Below are positions 45,865-55,332 of a DNA stretch of 64,000 bases, piece by piece (positions within the stretch are counted from its first letter, which is position 1; each line of letters starts with the position of its first letter). The stretch covers positions 38,485 to 102,484 of the forward strand of contig CABUVL010000005.1 of NCBI GenBank assembly GCA_902495005.1. Reading direction: 5' to 3'. This DNA comes from an uncultured Verrucomicrobiota bacterium. GTDB lineage: Bacteria > Verrucomicrobiota > Verrucomicrobiia > Opitutales > UBA9783. The translations under genes were made by a program, and so were the position numbers. A model generated the notes under the pieces. That model worked only from the letters and a program-made list of their open reading frames with translations, was not told the DNA's origin and ran no database searches.

Positions 45865-46908
45865 TTATGGAACAAATCCGATGATGTCTTTGGCTGACAG
45901 AGGATGGCCGATATCCAGTTTATTCTTTGCGTATTGACCTAGAACGGATTCCCAATATTTTGGAGCTAAGCCGAATGATGGACGGATGATTTTAAGATTG
46001 TCTTTTGTAAATTGTTCTCCGCATTCAATCGGCTTACTGACGTAAATAGAGCATCGATACCTGTGCCCTTCATAATTTTCTATTTCTTCTTCCCCCAAGC
46101 CCTTGTAAAGTTCTTTGCCTGTATTGACCATCAAGCGAAACTCGTTAGGTTCTAGGGATAAGATGTTTTCGACGGCATCGCCTTGTCGATTGAGAATAAA
46201 ATGCTTTTCTATGAGGCTGGCGCCCAGAGAAATGCTACCCAGTGCAATGTTAATGGAGGGCGTGTGGTCCGAAATGCCCACCGAGCATTTAAACTGTTTT
46301 TGTAAGTATGTAATGGTTCGCAAGTTACGTACGGGCAACTCAACGTGCTTTAGCAGCATCCAATGTTTACATCCGTTGTCTTGCAGGGTTGTAATGGCCT
46401 CCTTTATTTCATTGAGATTGGCCCATCCAGTGCTGAGGATGACGGGCTTGGCCGTAGAAGCTACTTTTTTGAGCAATGGCAAATGCGTAATTTCTAGCGA
46501 TGGAATTTTGTAAGCGGGTGGATTGACGTGCGTTTCCAGAAAATCAACGGCCGTTTCATCAAAAGGAGTGCACAAAAATGTTATATTTTGCATTTTTGCG
46601 TATTCGGCCAATTCTTCATGCCATTCCCAGGGCGTGTAACTTATTTTGTACAAATCGTACAAGTGCTTTACCTTCCAGGGAACATCAACCTCAAACTGCT
46701 CATTTCGAATCGGTAATGTTAACGTATCGGCCGTGTACGTCTGTACTTGTACGGCGTCAGCACCACTGATTTTGGCATATTTGATAAGCGCGCGTGCTTG
46801 TTCTATGCATTGTTGATGGTTACTGGACAAATCGGCTATGAAATAGGGATCACATTGAGGACCGATAGCTCGATTTCCAATGCTAAAGCAAGGGGATTTT
46901 TTTGGCAT
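45865..46908 (-). CDS. pseI: Pseudaminic acid synthase (NeuB/PseI family)
   Basis: This 347-residue sialic-acid-synthase-type protein has a TIM barrel with FIADLSSNH, GADAVQVQTYTADTLTL, TPFDETAVDFLE, AYKIPSLEI, VILSTGWANLNEI, VGISDHTPS and EKHFIL. A C-terminal antifreeze-like SAF domain has CSIYVSKPIECGEQFTKDNLKIIRP (core RCSIYV, KIIRP). PEP is condensed with a 6-carbon sugar to make a nonulosonic acid; the N-terminal pattern favours pseudaminic acid. The usual LKCTSxYPAP loop is replaced by a shorter LKHVELPVRNL, so activity should be checked. It probably serves surface or flagellin glycosylation. It is 5 bases from the TPR gene. Confidence 0.85.
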   Translation of the reverse strand: MPKKSPCFSIGNRAIGPQCDPYFIADLSSNHQQCIEQARALIKYAKISGADAVQVQTYTADTLTLPIRNEQFEVDVPWKVKHLYDLYKISYTPWEWHEELAEYAKMQNITFLCTPFDETAVDFLETHVNPPAYKIPSLEITHLPLLKKVASTAKPVILSTGWANLNEIKEAITTLQDNGCKHWMLLKHVELPVRNLRTITYLQKQFKCSVGISDHTPSINIALGSISLGASLIEKHFILNRQGDAVENILSLEPNEFRLMVNTGKELYKGLGEEEIENYEGHRYRCSIYVSKPIECGEQFTKDNLKIIRPSFGLAPKYWESVLGQYAKNKLDIGHPLSAKDIIGFVP

Positions 46909-46913
46909 CGAAT

Positions 46914-47549
46914 TTAATTAAGTGTGTCTAGAATTTTTAATTGGTTTATAAAGTTTTCACCTTCTGGAAATTGGGAAAGCGCCTTTGAATAATTCGAAAA
47001 AGCCTCCGCATCTTTTTCATTATGAGCTAAGTATCCAAGGGTATAATTGGCAAGTGCTTTGAGGTAAGCAGAATTGTTATTCGTCAACGATATCAATGTG
47101 GATTTTGCCTCTTCTGTATGATTATCATACAACTCTGAAAAGGCGTATCCGAGTTGAGCGTGCTCTAACAAAGGTGAAATTGTTAAATATTGAATGGCCT
47201 TTTGATAATAATTGGCGGCTTCTTCGTAATGTCGCTTATTGAAGTCTTTGTTAGCTTTTTCAAGAAAAATAAAACCTTTTAAGGCGTTTAATCCTTTGGG
47301 TAGACGGGTCTCGGCCCATCGTAATTGCTCCTCGTGCGTTGTTAATTTCGCATATTTGGCAAGGTGAAACTGGATACGCTTTTCCTGACCCCAGGCGAAC
47401 AATGCGTGGAAGGCCCAGGCCGCTAATATAATTGAAAATGAGGACAGCAAGATATTCTTATATCGTTGCAGGTACGACCAAATTTTAATCTCAACGGGTA
47501 TAACTTGTTGTTCCATTTCTGCTGTTTCTGTATCTTTTGAATGCTTCAT
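46914..47549 (-). CDS. TPR-containing membrane protein (YfgM-like)
   Basis: The 211 residues have a cytosolic N-terminus of about 30 residues, one membrane helix (LLSSFSIILAAWAFHALFAW), and then tetratricopeptide-type helix pairs (ANKDFNKRHYEEAANYYQKAIQYL; HAQLGYAFSELYDNHTEEAKSTL; ANYTLGYLAHNEKDAEAFSNYSKAL, each recognised by its small/aromatic spacing). The layout resembles YfgM, a periplasmic TPR protein linked to SecYEG, but also many unrelated TPR proteins. It is co-directional with the pseI-like gene. Confidence 0.7.
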   Translation of the reverse strand: MKHSKDTETAEMEQQVIPVEIKIWSYLQRYKNILLSSFSIILAAWAFHALFAWGQEKRIQFHLAKYAKLTTHEEQLRWAETRLPKGLNALKGFIFLEKANKDFNKRHYEEAANYYQKAIQYLTISPLLEHAQLGYAFSELYDNHTEEAKSTLISLTNNNSAYLKALANYTLGYLAHNEKDAEAFSNYSKALSQFPEGENFINQLKILDTLN

Positions 47550-47762
47550 ATGTAGTTTATATTTTCCTGGGTTGTTGTTTTGGAAGGACTTAAATCCTCT
47601 ATTCTTCTGTGTACAAATGCCCCTCTATTTTTCAGTTACCTTTTTCATCTCTTTTATATACAGCCCCGTATAGCCCTGCCCCCCTTTAGAAGGGCATGCT
47701 TGTGGCTCGAAGCGCTTAATAAAAGATACGAGAAGTTAAAAGAATAGTCAATCTCGGAATTT

Positions 47763-49610
47763 TTAGTTTTTGAAATGTGGAATTAGGGTTTGGATAAAAT
47801 GAACACTTTCTTCATTAGTTGTGAGTTGAGAAATGCGCGATAAATTTTCTTGAAGATCTTTTAATGGCATGATGCTTGCATCCGTATCTTTAAAAGCCCA
47901 TATGTGTTGATTGCTCGTTTTTTCAAAGTTTCCGTTGGTGTAATCCAGATCCTCGTGTAATTTTTCACCGGGTCGAATTCCTGTGAAAATAATATCGATG
48001 TCGATGCCGACTTGTAGATTATTGAGCTCGATCATTTTCTTCGCGACGTCGAGAATTTTGACGGGCTTACCCATGTCCAAGACAAAAGTCTTGCCTCCAA
48101 TGGACGGAAATGACGCTGCCTCTAAAATTAATCCAACTGCTTCCGGAATGGTCATGAAAAAACGGGTCATTTCTGGGTGGGTGACGGTGACAGGCCCACC
48201 GCGTGCAATTTGTTCTTTAAATGTGGGCAGTACACTGCCGGCTGAACCCAACACATTGCCAAAACGCACCACCATAAATTGTGTTTTATTTTGTGGACTG
48301 TGTTGGACGGACATGCAAAACATTTCGGCGATGCGTTTGGAGGCCCCCATATTGTTGATGGGATTAATTGCCTTATCTGTTGAAATTAATATAAATTTTT
48401 CAACCCCCAGTTTGCTGGCCAAAAGCGCCAATTCTCCCGTCGCAAAAGAATTATTGGACAACGCAATTAACGGTTGAAATTCCAATAGCGGCACGTGCTT
48501 GTAGGCGGCTGCGTGAAAGATTAATTGCGGTCGGTATTTATTTAAAACGTTTTCGAGTTCACGTGTGTGGGAAATGTTCAATAAAATAGGTATACAGGAG
48601 TGCCCCTCGCGTAAAAGATCTTGCTCAATCTTAAATAAGTTGAATTCGGAATGTTCAATAAGGATGAGTTGCTTTGGGTTTTTAATGGCAATTTGTTTGG
48701 CCAATTCCCGGCCGATGGATCCACCTGCGCCCGTGACCACCACTACCTTATCGGTAATTAAGAGCTTGTTTTGTTCTAAATTGAGTCGGATGGGTTTTCG
48801 GTCCAAAAAGTCTTCAACGTCTAGGGCCCTGAGCCGGCTTGCAACCGACCGGCCTTCTAAGAATTCTCCCAATGACGGAATGGCTAAGGCCTTTAATTTG
48901 AGTTCCTTGGCCAGTAGGGTCAGCTCGTACAATCTTTTTTGAGGGAGGCGGTCTGACATCAGAACAATTCCGTCCAATGGATTGTGCTCCGTGAAATCTC
49001 TCAGGAGTTCGGGGGCTCCAATGATTGGAATGTCGTGTAAATTTCGATGATAGTAACGCGGGTTGTCGTCCACGACCACCACCGGTTGTAAGCCATAAAA
49101 ACGTTTGCTTTTGAGCTCGGCGATGATGTTGGATCCCGCCTCATTGGCGCCGACAATGGCCACTTTTAACGTACCAGGTCGGGCCTTAAAAGTGGTTTTG
49201 TGAAAGTTGTATCTCGCGTTTATGATGCGTAAGCTTGTTCGAAAGAACAATATAAACAGGATGGAAAAGAGTAGATCCGCTAGAATAATCTCACGAGATG
49301 GAAATAGGGAGCTCGGTGCGTAATAATTTAAGAGTAAAATGGTGAATGAGATGCACAAAAAAGAGCTAACAATTTTTACTAAATCTGGGAGCCTGAAGTA
49401 AGAGAAAATACCTTTAAATTCTCCAAGGGCAATGAGGGTTATAATTTTTAACGGGACTAATAATAAAACGTTATGCCACATCACAAGTTGTAATGCGGTA
49501 GGGATGGTGAAGTCGTATTTTAGCATGTAAGCCAATACGATACTGGCGATGAAACAAAATGCGTAAATGCCTATTTTTAAACAGTACACCATTGGAGTAA
49601 TGTAATTCAT
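47763..49610 (-). CDS. Membrane-bound nucleotide-sugar 4,6-dehydratase (CapD/WbpM/PglF type)
   Basis: The 615-residue protein has four N-terminal membrane segments, a first Rossmann domain (VAIVGANEAGSNIIAELKSK, core GANEAG), and a second catalytic one with VVVTGAGGSIGRELAKQ. The SDR triad is of the dehydratase type: STDKAINPINNMGASKR, with Met-Gly-Ala-Ser-Lys where other SDRs have Tyr-x-x-x-Lys. FGNVLGSAGSVLP follows. It converts UDP-GlcNAc to a 4-keto-6-deoxy sugar for surface glycans, so it may supply the pathway that ends with the nonulosonate synthase at 45865-46908. Confidence 0.88.
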   Translation of the reverse strand: MNYITPMVYCLKIGIYAFCFIASIVLAYMLKYDFTIPTALQLVMWHNVLLLVPLKIITLIALGEFKGIFSYFRLPDLVKIVSSFLCISFTILLLNYYAPSSLFPSREIILADLLFSILFILFFRTSLRIINARYNFHKTTFKARPGTLKVAIVGANEAGSNIIAELKSKRFYGLQPVVVVDDNPRYYHRNLHDIPIIGAPELLRDFTEHNPLDGIVLMSDRLPQKRLYELTLLAKELKLKALAIPSLGEFLEGRSVASRLRALDVEDFLDRKPIRLNLEQNKLLITDKVVVVTGAGGSIGRELAKQIAIKNPKQLILIEHSEFNLFKIEQDLLREGHSCIPILLNISHTRELENVLNKYRPQLIFHAAAYKHVPLLEFQPLIALSNNSFATGELALLASKLGVEKFILISTDKAINPINNMGASKRIAEMFCMSVQHSPQNKTQFMVVRFGNVLGSAGSVLPTFKEQIARGGPVTVTHPEMTRFFMTIPEAVGLILEAASFPSIGGKTFVLDMGKPVKILDVAKKMIELNNLQVGIDIDIIFTGIRPGEKLHEDLDYTNGNFEKTSNQHIWAFKDTDASIMPLKDLQENLSRISQLTTNEESVHFIQTLIPHFKN

Positions 49611-49629
49611 AAATGAGGAAATATAAAAT

Positions 49630-49654
49630 GCAAAGGAGCCCTAGGCTCCTTTGC
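49630..49654 (-). terminator. Terminator of rpsA
   Basis: GCAAAGGAGCC pairs perfectly with GGCTCCTTTGC around a three-base loop. On the minus strand it begins 9 bases after the rpsA stop and is followed by ATTTTATATTT. The stem is 11 bp and strong. Confidence 0.85.
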
Positions 49655-49662
49655 GTAAGTAT

Positions 49663-51336
49663 TTATTCAGAACGCTTGGCTTGCGTAGCTTGATCCAGCA
49701 AGTCTCCCAAATTGGTAAGATCTTGACTGCTTGAGATCGTATCGTACAACTTAATCTCTTCTGCCAATTGTGATTCATCGTACGCCGCTGCTTTTATGGA
49801 TAAGCCAAGACGACGTTCGTCTTTGTCAATTTTAATGACGCGTGCTTCAACGGTGTCGCCCACCTTCAACACGTCTTTTAATTTATCAACGTGTTCTTCG
49901 CTTACTTGGCTGATGTGTACCAAACCGTCAATGTCATTTTGCAATTCAATAAATGCCCCGTAAGTGGCGATTTTGGCTACCTTGCCCTTTACGATGTCGC
50001 CAATCTTGTACAAGCTCTCAATGTGCAACCATGGGTCTTCGGTGAGTTGTTTAATGCCGAGCGCGATACGTTGTTGAGAAGGATCAGATTCTAGCACGAT
50101 TGCTTCGACTTCATCGCCCTTTTTCAACATTTCACCCGGGTGATTAATCTTTCTCGTCCAGCTCATGTCAGAAACGTGGATCATGCCGTCGATACCTTGT
50201 TCTAATTCGATGAATGCGCCGTAACTGGTCAAATTGCGAACTTTGCCGTGTACGTGAGCTCCAACAGGATAGTTGTGTTGAATCATATTCCACGGGTTGT
50301 CAGACAATTGACGGATGCCTAACGAAATTTTTTGTTCATCCTTTTGAATGTCTAATACGACCGCCTCAACTTCGTCGCCCACGCGTAAGACTTCACTGGG
50401 CTTGTTAATACGTTTTGTCCAAGAAAATTCTGTGATGTGAATAAGGCCTTCAACGCCCTCTTCTAACTCTACAAATGCGCCGTATGGGACGAGGTTGACC
50501 ACTTTACCGCGAACTTTAGAACCGACGGGGTAGTGTTTTTCAATTTGATCCCATGGGTTTGCATGCATTTGCTTAATGCCCAAAGAAACACGTTCTTTAT
50601 CGCGATCAATTTCGGTGACCATGACTTCGATTTCTTCGCCGACTTTAAGTATTTCGTTGGGGTGAGAAATGCGACCCCAGGTCATGTCGGTGATGTGCAA
50701 TAAGCCGTCTAAACCGTCCAAGTCAATGAATGCCCCGTAATCGGTAATGTTTTTCACAATACCCTTGCGGATCGAGCCAACTTCAACTTCATTTAGGATT
50801 TGTTGACGTTTTTGTTGACGTTGAGATTCGATTAATTCGCGCCTTGATACGACGATATTGCGGCGCTCCTTATTGATTTTGACAATCTTGAGGTCGAATG
50901 TTTGGCCAATATATTGATCTAAATTCTTGGGAGCTTGTACGTCAATTTGTGAAGCAGGCAAGAAGGCGTCCACGCCGATGCTTACGACCAATCCGCCTTT
51001 AACTTTACCTTTAACGCGTCCGGAGACTTCTTCTCCTTCTTCGCATTTTTCTAAAATGTTTTCCCAATTCTTTTGTTGTTGGGCTTTATCGTACGATAAA
51101 ATGGGTCTGCCTTCAACATTTTCTATACGTTCAACAAATACCTCAATGGGTTGTCCCACAGATAATTCGTCAAAATTAAGAAATTCGCTTGCGGGAATGA
51201 TTCCCTCAGCTTTTGCGCCGATATCTACTGCCACCTCGTTGGGACGTATTTCCGAAATTGTCCCCGTGACAATTGTGTTTTGTTTTAAACGTTTGAGTGA
51301 GTTTGCGTCGAGCAAACTATCCATAATTGCTGTCAT
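49663..51336 (-). CDS. rpsA: 30S ribosomal protein S1
   Basis: The 557 residues form six S1 (OB-fold) repeats. The first two are divergent (EGIIPASEF; VKGGLVVSIGVDAFLPASQID, core DAFLPASQ). The other four are very alike, with YGAFIDLDGLDGLLHITDMTWGR (core DGLLHITDM), GVEGLIHITEFSW, GIDGMIHVSDMSW and DIDGLVHISQVS. S1 brings mRNA to the 30S subunit, which matters in genomes with few strong Shine-Dalgarno sites such as this one. The start may be at 51336 or 51324. It has its own strong terminator. Confidence 0.96.
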   Translation of the reverse strand: MTAIMDSLLDANSLKRLKQNTIVTGTISEIRPNEVAVDIGAKAEGIIPASEFLNFDELSVGQPIEVFVERIENVEGRPILSYDKAQQQKNWENILEKCEEGEEVSGRVKGKVKGGLVVSIGVDAFLPASQIDVQAPKNLDQYIGQTFDLKIVKINKERRNIVVSRRELIESQRQQKRQQILNEVEVGSIRKGIVKNITDYGAFIDLDGLDGLLHITDMTWGRISHPNEILKVGEEIEVMVTEIDRDKERVSLGIKQMHANPWDQIEKHYPVGSKVRGKVVNLVPYGAFVELEEGVEGLIHITEFSWTKRINKPSEVLRVGDEVEAVVLDIQKDEQKISLGIRQLSDNPWNMIQHNYPVGAHVHGKVRNLTSYGAFIELEQGIDGMIHVSDMSWTRKINHPGEMLKKGDEVEAIVLESDPSQQRIALGIKQLTEDPWLHIESLYKIGDIVKGKVAKIATYGAFIELQNDIDGLVHISQVSEEHVDKLKDVLKVGDTVEARVIKIDKDERRLGLSIKAAAYDESQLAEEIKLYDTISSSQDLTNLGDLLDQATQAKRSE

Positions 51337-51597
51337 AATTATATCTTTAAGTTTCTTTCACCAAGGGAAAATGCTTGATAAAAGGGTTAAGGGTTAATTT
51401 TTTACGCGTTAGCGTAGTATCATTATAAAGTGCAAAAGTTCTTCAAATTAATCAATTCAAAAATGTCATATTTTTAAATGATAATCTTTAGAAATAAAGT
51501 TACAAAACGCTTGCATTTTTATCGTTGATAAGCACAATAATCTAACGCCTGAAGAGTGGAAACTTAGACCATTCGCTAGATGTGCGCTAGGTGTTTT

Positions 51598-52092
51598 ATG
51601 GAAAGCAATACAAATGAAGACATGGTTTATTGGGTAAATGAAAATGATGATTCTGTATTGATTCGAATAAAAGGGCGTGCGAGTTACTTGAATTGTTCAA
51701 TATTGAGTGAATTTTTACACGAAAAATTAGATCAAGGTTGTCTAAAATATTGTTTTTTATTTAACGATTGTACGGGTATTGATAGCACTTGTTTGGGGGT
51801 TTTAACCGGGTTGTCGCTGAAATTAAGCCGTGCCGGGGGTGTTTGTATTTTTAACGGCTTAAAGGGCAAGCCCTTAGAGACGGTTAAATTATTGGGCTTA
51901 GATCAGTTGGTGCACCTGGTGGATGACATTTTTCAAATAGAGAATGCAGAAGTTTGCTTGAGAAATTCACAATGTGCGCTCAATTCGGACCTTATTTTAG
52001 CCGCCCATCAATTCCTAATGGAACTTAACGCTCAAAATAGAGTCCGATTTAAGGAAGTTGTGCAATGTTTGACTGCAAAGAAATCCGTGTGA
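51598..52092 (+). CDS. STAS-domain protein (anti-sigma factor antagonist type)
   Basis: The protein of about 164 residues has a STAS domain: VLIRIKGRASYLNCSILSEFL (core IKGRASY), then FNDCTGIDSTCLGVLTGLSLKL, where Ser63 is at the phosphorylated position of SpoIIAA and RsbV. About 60 extra residues follow. I chose ATG 51598 because TAGGTG stands 4 bases upstream; ATG 51580 is possible. The PP2C gene starts one base after the stop, so the two form a partner-switching pair in which the phosphatase should reactivate this protein. Confidence 0.85.
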   Translation: MESNTNEDMVYWVNENDDSVLIRIKGRASYLNCSILSEFLHEKLDQGCLKYCFLFNDCTGIDSTCLGVLTGLSLKLSRAGGVCIFNGLKGKPLETVKLLGLDQLVHLVDDIFQIENAEVCLRNSQCALNSDLILAAHQFLMELNAQNRVRFKEVVQCLTAKKSV

Positions 52093-52093
52093 C

Positions 52094-53518
52094 ATGTTTT
52101 ATTTTTTACTGGGAATCGGTTTTGGTGCGGCATTGTTATTTGCGCTTTATTTAACAGTAAGATCTGAATATGCTCAACAGGAAAAGGCGCGTGAATTGCT
52201 TGTCAAGGAGCGGGTTATTATCCTCAGCTTTCTGCACACTCTGATCGATGCTGTCAGTCAGGGCGTTTCTAAAAAACAGCTCTATCGTCTCATTCTGCAC
52301 GGCAGCCTCATGAATACGAAGGGTACAAGTGCCTGCTTTTATGAGAATGTGCCTGACGCGAAACAGCTGGTTGCGGTTGCTTATGAAGGATTGTTTCCCC
52401 CATTAAAGGAGAAAATTCCGGAGGGGGCATTGCGGGCAGAAGTGTTATCTTTGGCGAGGCAGGGAGAGGCATTTAATTATGGTGAAGGTATTGTGGGCGA
52501 AGTCGCTAGCACGTTAAAGCCCGTTATTTTGGAAGGTGAAGATGTTTCTTATTACGTGGTTCGTCATTTTGACGACGCGTTGAAAATGCAGTCCTTGTTT
52601 GTTTTTCCAATTTATTTTAGGGACGAATTGTTTGGTGTTTTGGCCATTGCCAATTCGGTTTACGACCCCTCGCTTTCAAAAGATACGGGCGATCTATTGA
52701 GGGTGATAACCGAGCAGGCGGGCATGGTCTTGCACAACGCGAAGTATCTGAATTATCAAATTGAAAAAAACCGACTTGATTTTGATTTGAATTTAGCTAG
52801 TGAGGTGCAAGCGCTGTTGTTCACTAAGCCAAATTCGCATGTGGCCCATTGTGATTTCGCGGTTTATTGTAAGTCAGCACAGCAAATCGGAGGCGATTTT
52901 TACGATATTTTACACTTAGATGAGCATCGTACCGCGTTTGTGATTGCCGATGTTTCTGGAAAAGGAATTGCGGCCTCTTTACTCATGACCATGTGCATCA
53001 CGCATTTGAAACATTTTGCGTATTTGTACGATTCTCCTGCCGCTGTGCTGAAAGAACTCAATCGCCACCTATACTTGGAGACAAGTCAAGAGATGTTCAT
53101 TACCATGGCCTATTGTATCTTTGACAGTCAGGTGCAGTCATTGACCATTGCAAGGGCCGGGCACGAGTGCCCTCTATTGGTGCCTGTTGAAGGTCCAATA
53201 CAAAAATTAATGCCTCGAGGCATGGGGCTTGGAATGGTCCCGAATGTGCTCTTCGATAGGCAAATTCAAGATGTTGTTTATAAATTTGAAAAGGGCGATT
53301 TTTGTGTACTGTATACCGACGGTGTTACCGAAGCCTTAAACGCACAAAAGCAAGAATTTTCACAACAGAGCCTGCTGAAAATTGTGGAGGAAAATAGGCA
53401 TAAATGCGCGCAAGATTTAATTCAAACCTTGGTGACGCAAGTGGAGACTTTTGCAGGGTCCAAACATTTGTCGGATGATTTGACCGTGCTTGTCTTCCGT
53501 CATGTGAATGAAATTTAG
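52094..53518 (+). CDS. GAF-PP2C (SpoIIE/RsbU type) serine phosphatase
   Basis: The 474-residue protein has one N-terminal membrane segment (FLLGIGFGAALLFALYLTV), a short helix and a GAF-like sensory domain (about 40-215, with GIVGEVAS and LFVFPIYFRDELFGVLAI). A PPM phosphatase domain with IGGDFYDILHLDEHRTAFVIADVSGKGIAASL (metal-binding Asp in GGDFYD and ADVSGKG), ARAGHECPLL and LYTDGVTEALN completes it. It removes phosphate from STAS proteins and thereby controls an anti-sigma kinase. That kinase is not here. It is an operon partner of the STAS gene. Confidence 0.9.
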   Translation: MFYFLLGIGFGAALLFALYLTVRSEYAQQEKARELLVKERVIILSFLHTLIDAVSQGVSKKQLYRLILHGSLMNTKGTSACFYENVPDAKQLVAVAYEGLFPPLKEKIPEGALRAEVLSLARQGEAFNYGEGIVGEVASTLKPVILEGEDVSYYVVRHFDDALKMQSLFVFPIYFRDELFGVLAIANSVYDPSLSKDTGDLLRVITEQAGMVLHNAKYLNYQIEKNRLDFDLNLASEVQALLFTKPNSHVAHCDFAVYCKSAQQIGGDFYDILHLDEHRTAFVIADVSGKGIAASLLMTMCITHLKHFAYLYDSPAAVLKELNRHLYLETSQEMFITMAYCIFDSQVQSLTIARAGHECPLLVPVEGPIQKLMPRGMGLGMVPNVLFDRQIQDVVYKFEKGDFCVLYTDGVTEALNAQKQEFSQQSLLKIVEENRHKCAQDLIQTLVTQVETFAGSKHLSDDLTVLVFRHVNEI

Positions 53519-53668
53519 AAATCAGCCCAGATTGTAATTAATTGTTAATAAAGTAATTGTTACACGTCGCTGTATTTTGTGAAGGAAATTATTTATTTAA
53601 GGTATTCTTCGTACATTTTTTATTTAGAATGTAATCGCTGGATTTCATAAACTAATTAAAAGGTCGTT

Positions 53669-54301
53669 TTAGTGGAGTGCTAAATGTTGGCAAATGAGGC
53701 ACAATTGCCCTGGTTTGCATATAACGCGGTTGCAGTAGGTCCGTCCGTAAAAGATCATTTGCAGGTGCAGTTTGAACCAGCTGCTTTGTGGGAAAATTGA
53801 TTTCAGTTGTTCTTCAATATGCTTGACGGAAGTTTTTTGCGATAAGCCCCAGCGCACTGACAAGCGTTGAATGTGGGTATCTACGGGGAAAGTGGCTTGG
53901 TGAAAAGCGTGCCCAAGGACCACAGAGGCCGTTTTGTGACCAATGCCGGGAAGGCTCTCTAAATCTTTAAAATTATCGGGCACTTGCCCATGAAATGATT
54001 CGCAAAGTTGCTTGGAGAGCTGCCAAATGTGTTGGGCTTTTGCGCTGGCGAGTCCACAAGGCCTAATGATGCTTTGGATAAGCTCAATGGGCAGTTTTAC
54101 CATTGCCTGTGGCGTTGATGCTAATTGAAACAGTCGTGGGGCAATCTCATTGACACGGGCATCCTTGCAGCGGGCCGACAAGAGGGTGGAGATGAGCAAG
54201 GTGAAAGGATCTTCATCACAGGATAAAGAGGCCTTAGGGTCGGGGTACAATCGATTGAGCGTTGTGGTAATAAACGCTATGTCTGATTGAGAGCAATTCA
54301 T
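53669..54301 (-). CDS. nth: Endonuclease III (DNA glycosylase/AP lyase) with altered FeS-cluster ligands
   Basis: The protein of about 210 residues has the helix-hairpin-helix LPGIGHKTASVVLG with the catalytic Lys, and FPVDTHIQRLSVRWGL with the catalytic Asp, so the enzyme core is complete. It removes oxidised pyrimidines. The C-terminal iron-sulfur motif is unusual: the standard spacing is C-x6-C-x2-C-x5-C, but here it reads C-x10-C-x2-C-x5-H, with the last ligand replaced by His and the protein ending there. An extra Cys in between gives alternative pairings. The ATG at 54301 overlaps the rlmN stop by four bases, so the two are coupled. Confidence 0.88.
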   Translation of the reverse strand: MNCSQSDIAFITTTLNRLYPDPKASLSCDEDPFTLLISTLLSARCKDARVNEIAPRLFQLASTPQAMVKLPIELIQSIIRPCGLASAKAQHIWQLSKQLCESFHGQVPDNFKDLESLPGIGHKTASVVLGHAFHQATFPVDTHIQRLSVRWGLSQKTSVKHIEEQLKSIFPQSSWFKLHLQMIFYGRTYCNRVICKPGQLCLICQHLALH

Positions 54302-55332
54302 TGGCACTTTCGCGGTTGGTATTCTGCCGCCAATTGGCCACAAGCCGCCTTAATTGATTTTCCAAAAGACTGGCGTACGGTGGCGGCAATATTGCGTTGT
54401 TCGAGTTGCTTTTGAAAACGGAGGGCAATGGGCCTGAGTGTTTCGGCTCTGTCGGATCCTGGAATGGCGTGGAAAGGAATTAAGTTGATGTGATACAGAT
54501 GTCTGAATTGACCACGCGCTTTAAAAATTTGTTCGAGTGCATCTAGATCTTGAGGCCTATTATTGACGCCGTCGATGATCATGTACGCCAGATAAATTTT
54601 GTGATTGGTTTTCGCCGCCCGTTCATCGAGGGCTTTGAAAATATCGTCCAAATGGTAATGTTTGGCTGTCGGAATCCACTGTTCGCGTAATTTTTGTTCG
54701 GGAAAATGGAGTGAAAATGTGAGTGTGATTTGTGGTAGCTCTTCCGTAATTTTTTTGATTCCAGGGATGATGCCGACCGTTGAGACGCTTATCCGATGTG
54801 GGCTAAAATTGAGGCCTTGTGAATCAATGATGAACTTGAGTGCGTCAAAAATGTTTGGATTCAACAGCGCTTCACCCATGCCCATGACGGTGACGCGATC
54901 AATACCGGCGCTGATTTTTTGAACGTATAGGATTTGACTGATAATTTCATCGACGTCGAGATGCCTTTGAAAACCAATGCCGCCCGTCGCACAAAAAGCA
55001 CATTGGCATGGGCATCCAACTTGTGTGGATATACACAAAGATCGCAGACCCTCTTGAAATTGCATGTACACACTTTCGATTTTTTTGCCGTCTTTCAATT
55101 GAAAGAGCAGCTTTTGAGCCTGAGGGTCTTCTTGCTTACGTATTAATTGCAGGGGCAATATACTTTCGCCAAAGCGAGCGACTAACTTTTCTCTTAGAGC
55201 GGAGGGTAAGACGGTAATGTCGCGGAAATTCAAGTGGGGTTCGTGTAAAATCGCTTGTCGTAATTGTTGATAACGAAATTTGGCTTCAGAGGCCTGTTCT
55301 AAAAAATTTTTAAGCGATTTTAAAATCAGCAT
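54298..55332 (-). CDS. rlmN: Dual-specificity RNA methyltransferase RlmN
   Basis: This 344-residue radical SAM enzyme has the cluster motif CxxxCxxC at C107-C111-C114 (GCPCQCAFCATGGIG), GMGEALLNP, ISVSTVGIIPGI, and the C-terminal HYHLDDIF and LIPFHAIPG segments; the Cys of VRQSFGKSIKAACGQL is the second catalytic one. It methylates A2503 of 23S rRNA and A37 of some tRNAs. The length is normal and the gene is coupled to nth. Confidence 0.95.
   Translation of the reverse strand: MLILKSLKNFLEQASEAKFRYQQLRQAILHEPHLNFRDITVLPSALREKLVARFGESILPLQLIRKQEDPQAQKLLFQLKDGKKIESVYMQFQEGLRSLCISTQVGCPCQCAFCATGGIGFQRHLDVDEIISQILYVQKISAGIDRVTVMGMGEALLNPNIFDALKFIIDSQGLNFSPHRISVSTVGIIPGIKKITEELPQITLTFSLHFPEQKLREQWIPTAKHYHLDDIFKALDERAAKTNHKIYLAYMIIDGVNNRPQDLDALEQIFKARGQFRHLYHINLIPFHAIPGSDRAETLRPIALRFQKQLEQRNIAATVRQSFGKSIKAACGQLAAEYQPRKCQ

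Noticed and set aside
53521..53668. Possible small RNA between the PP2C and nth genes
   Set aside because: No stable hairpin or terminator could be found.
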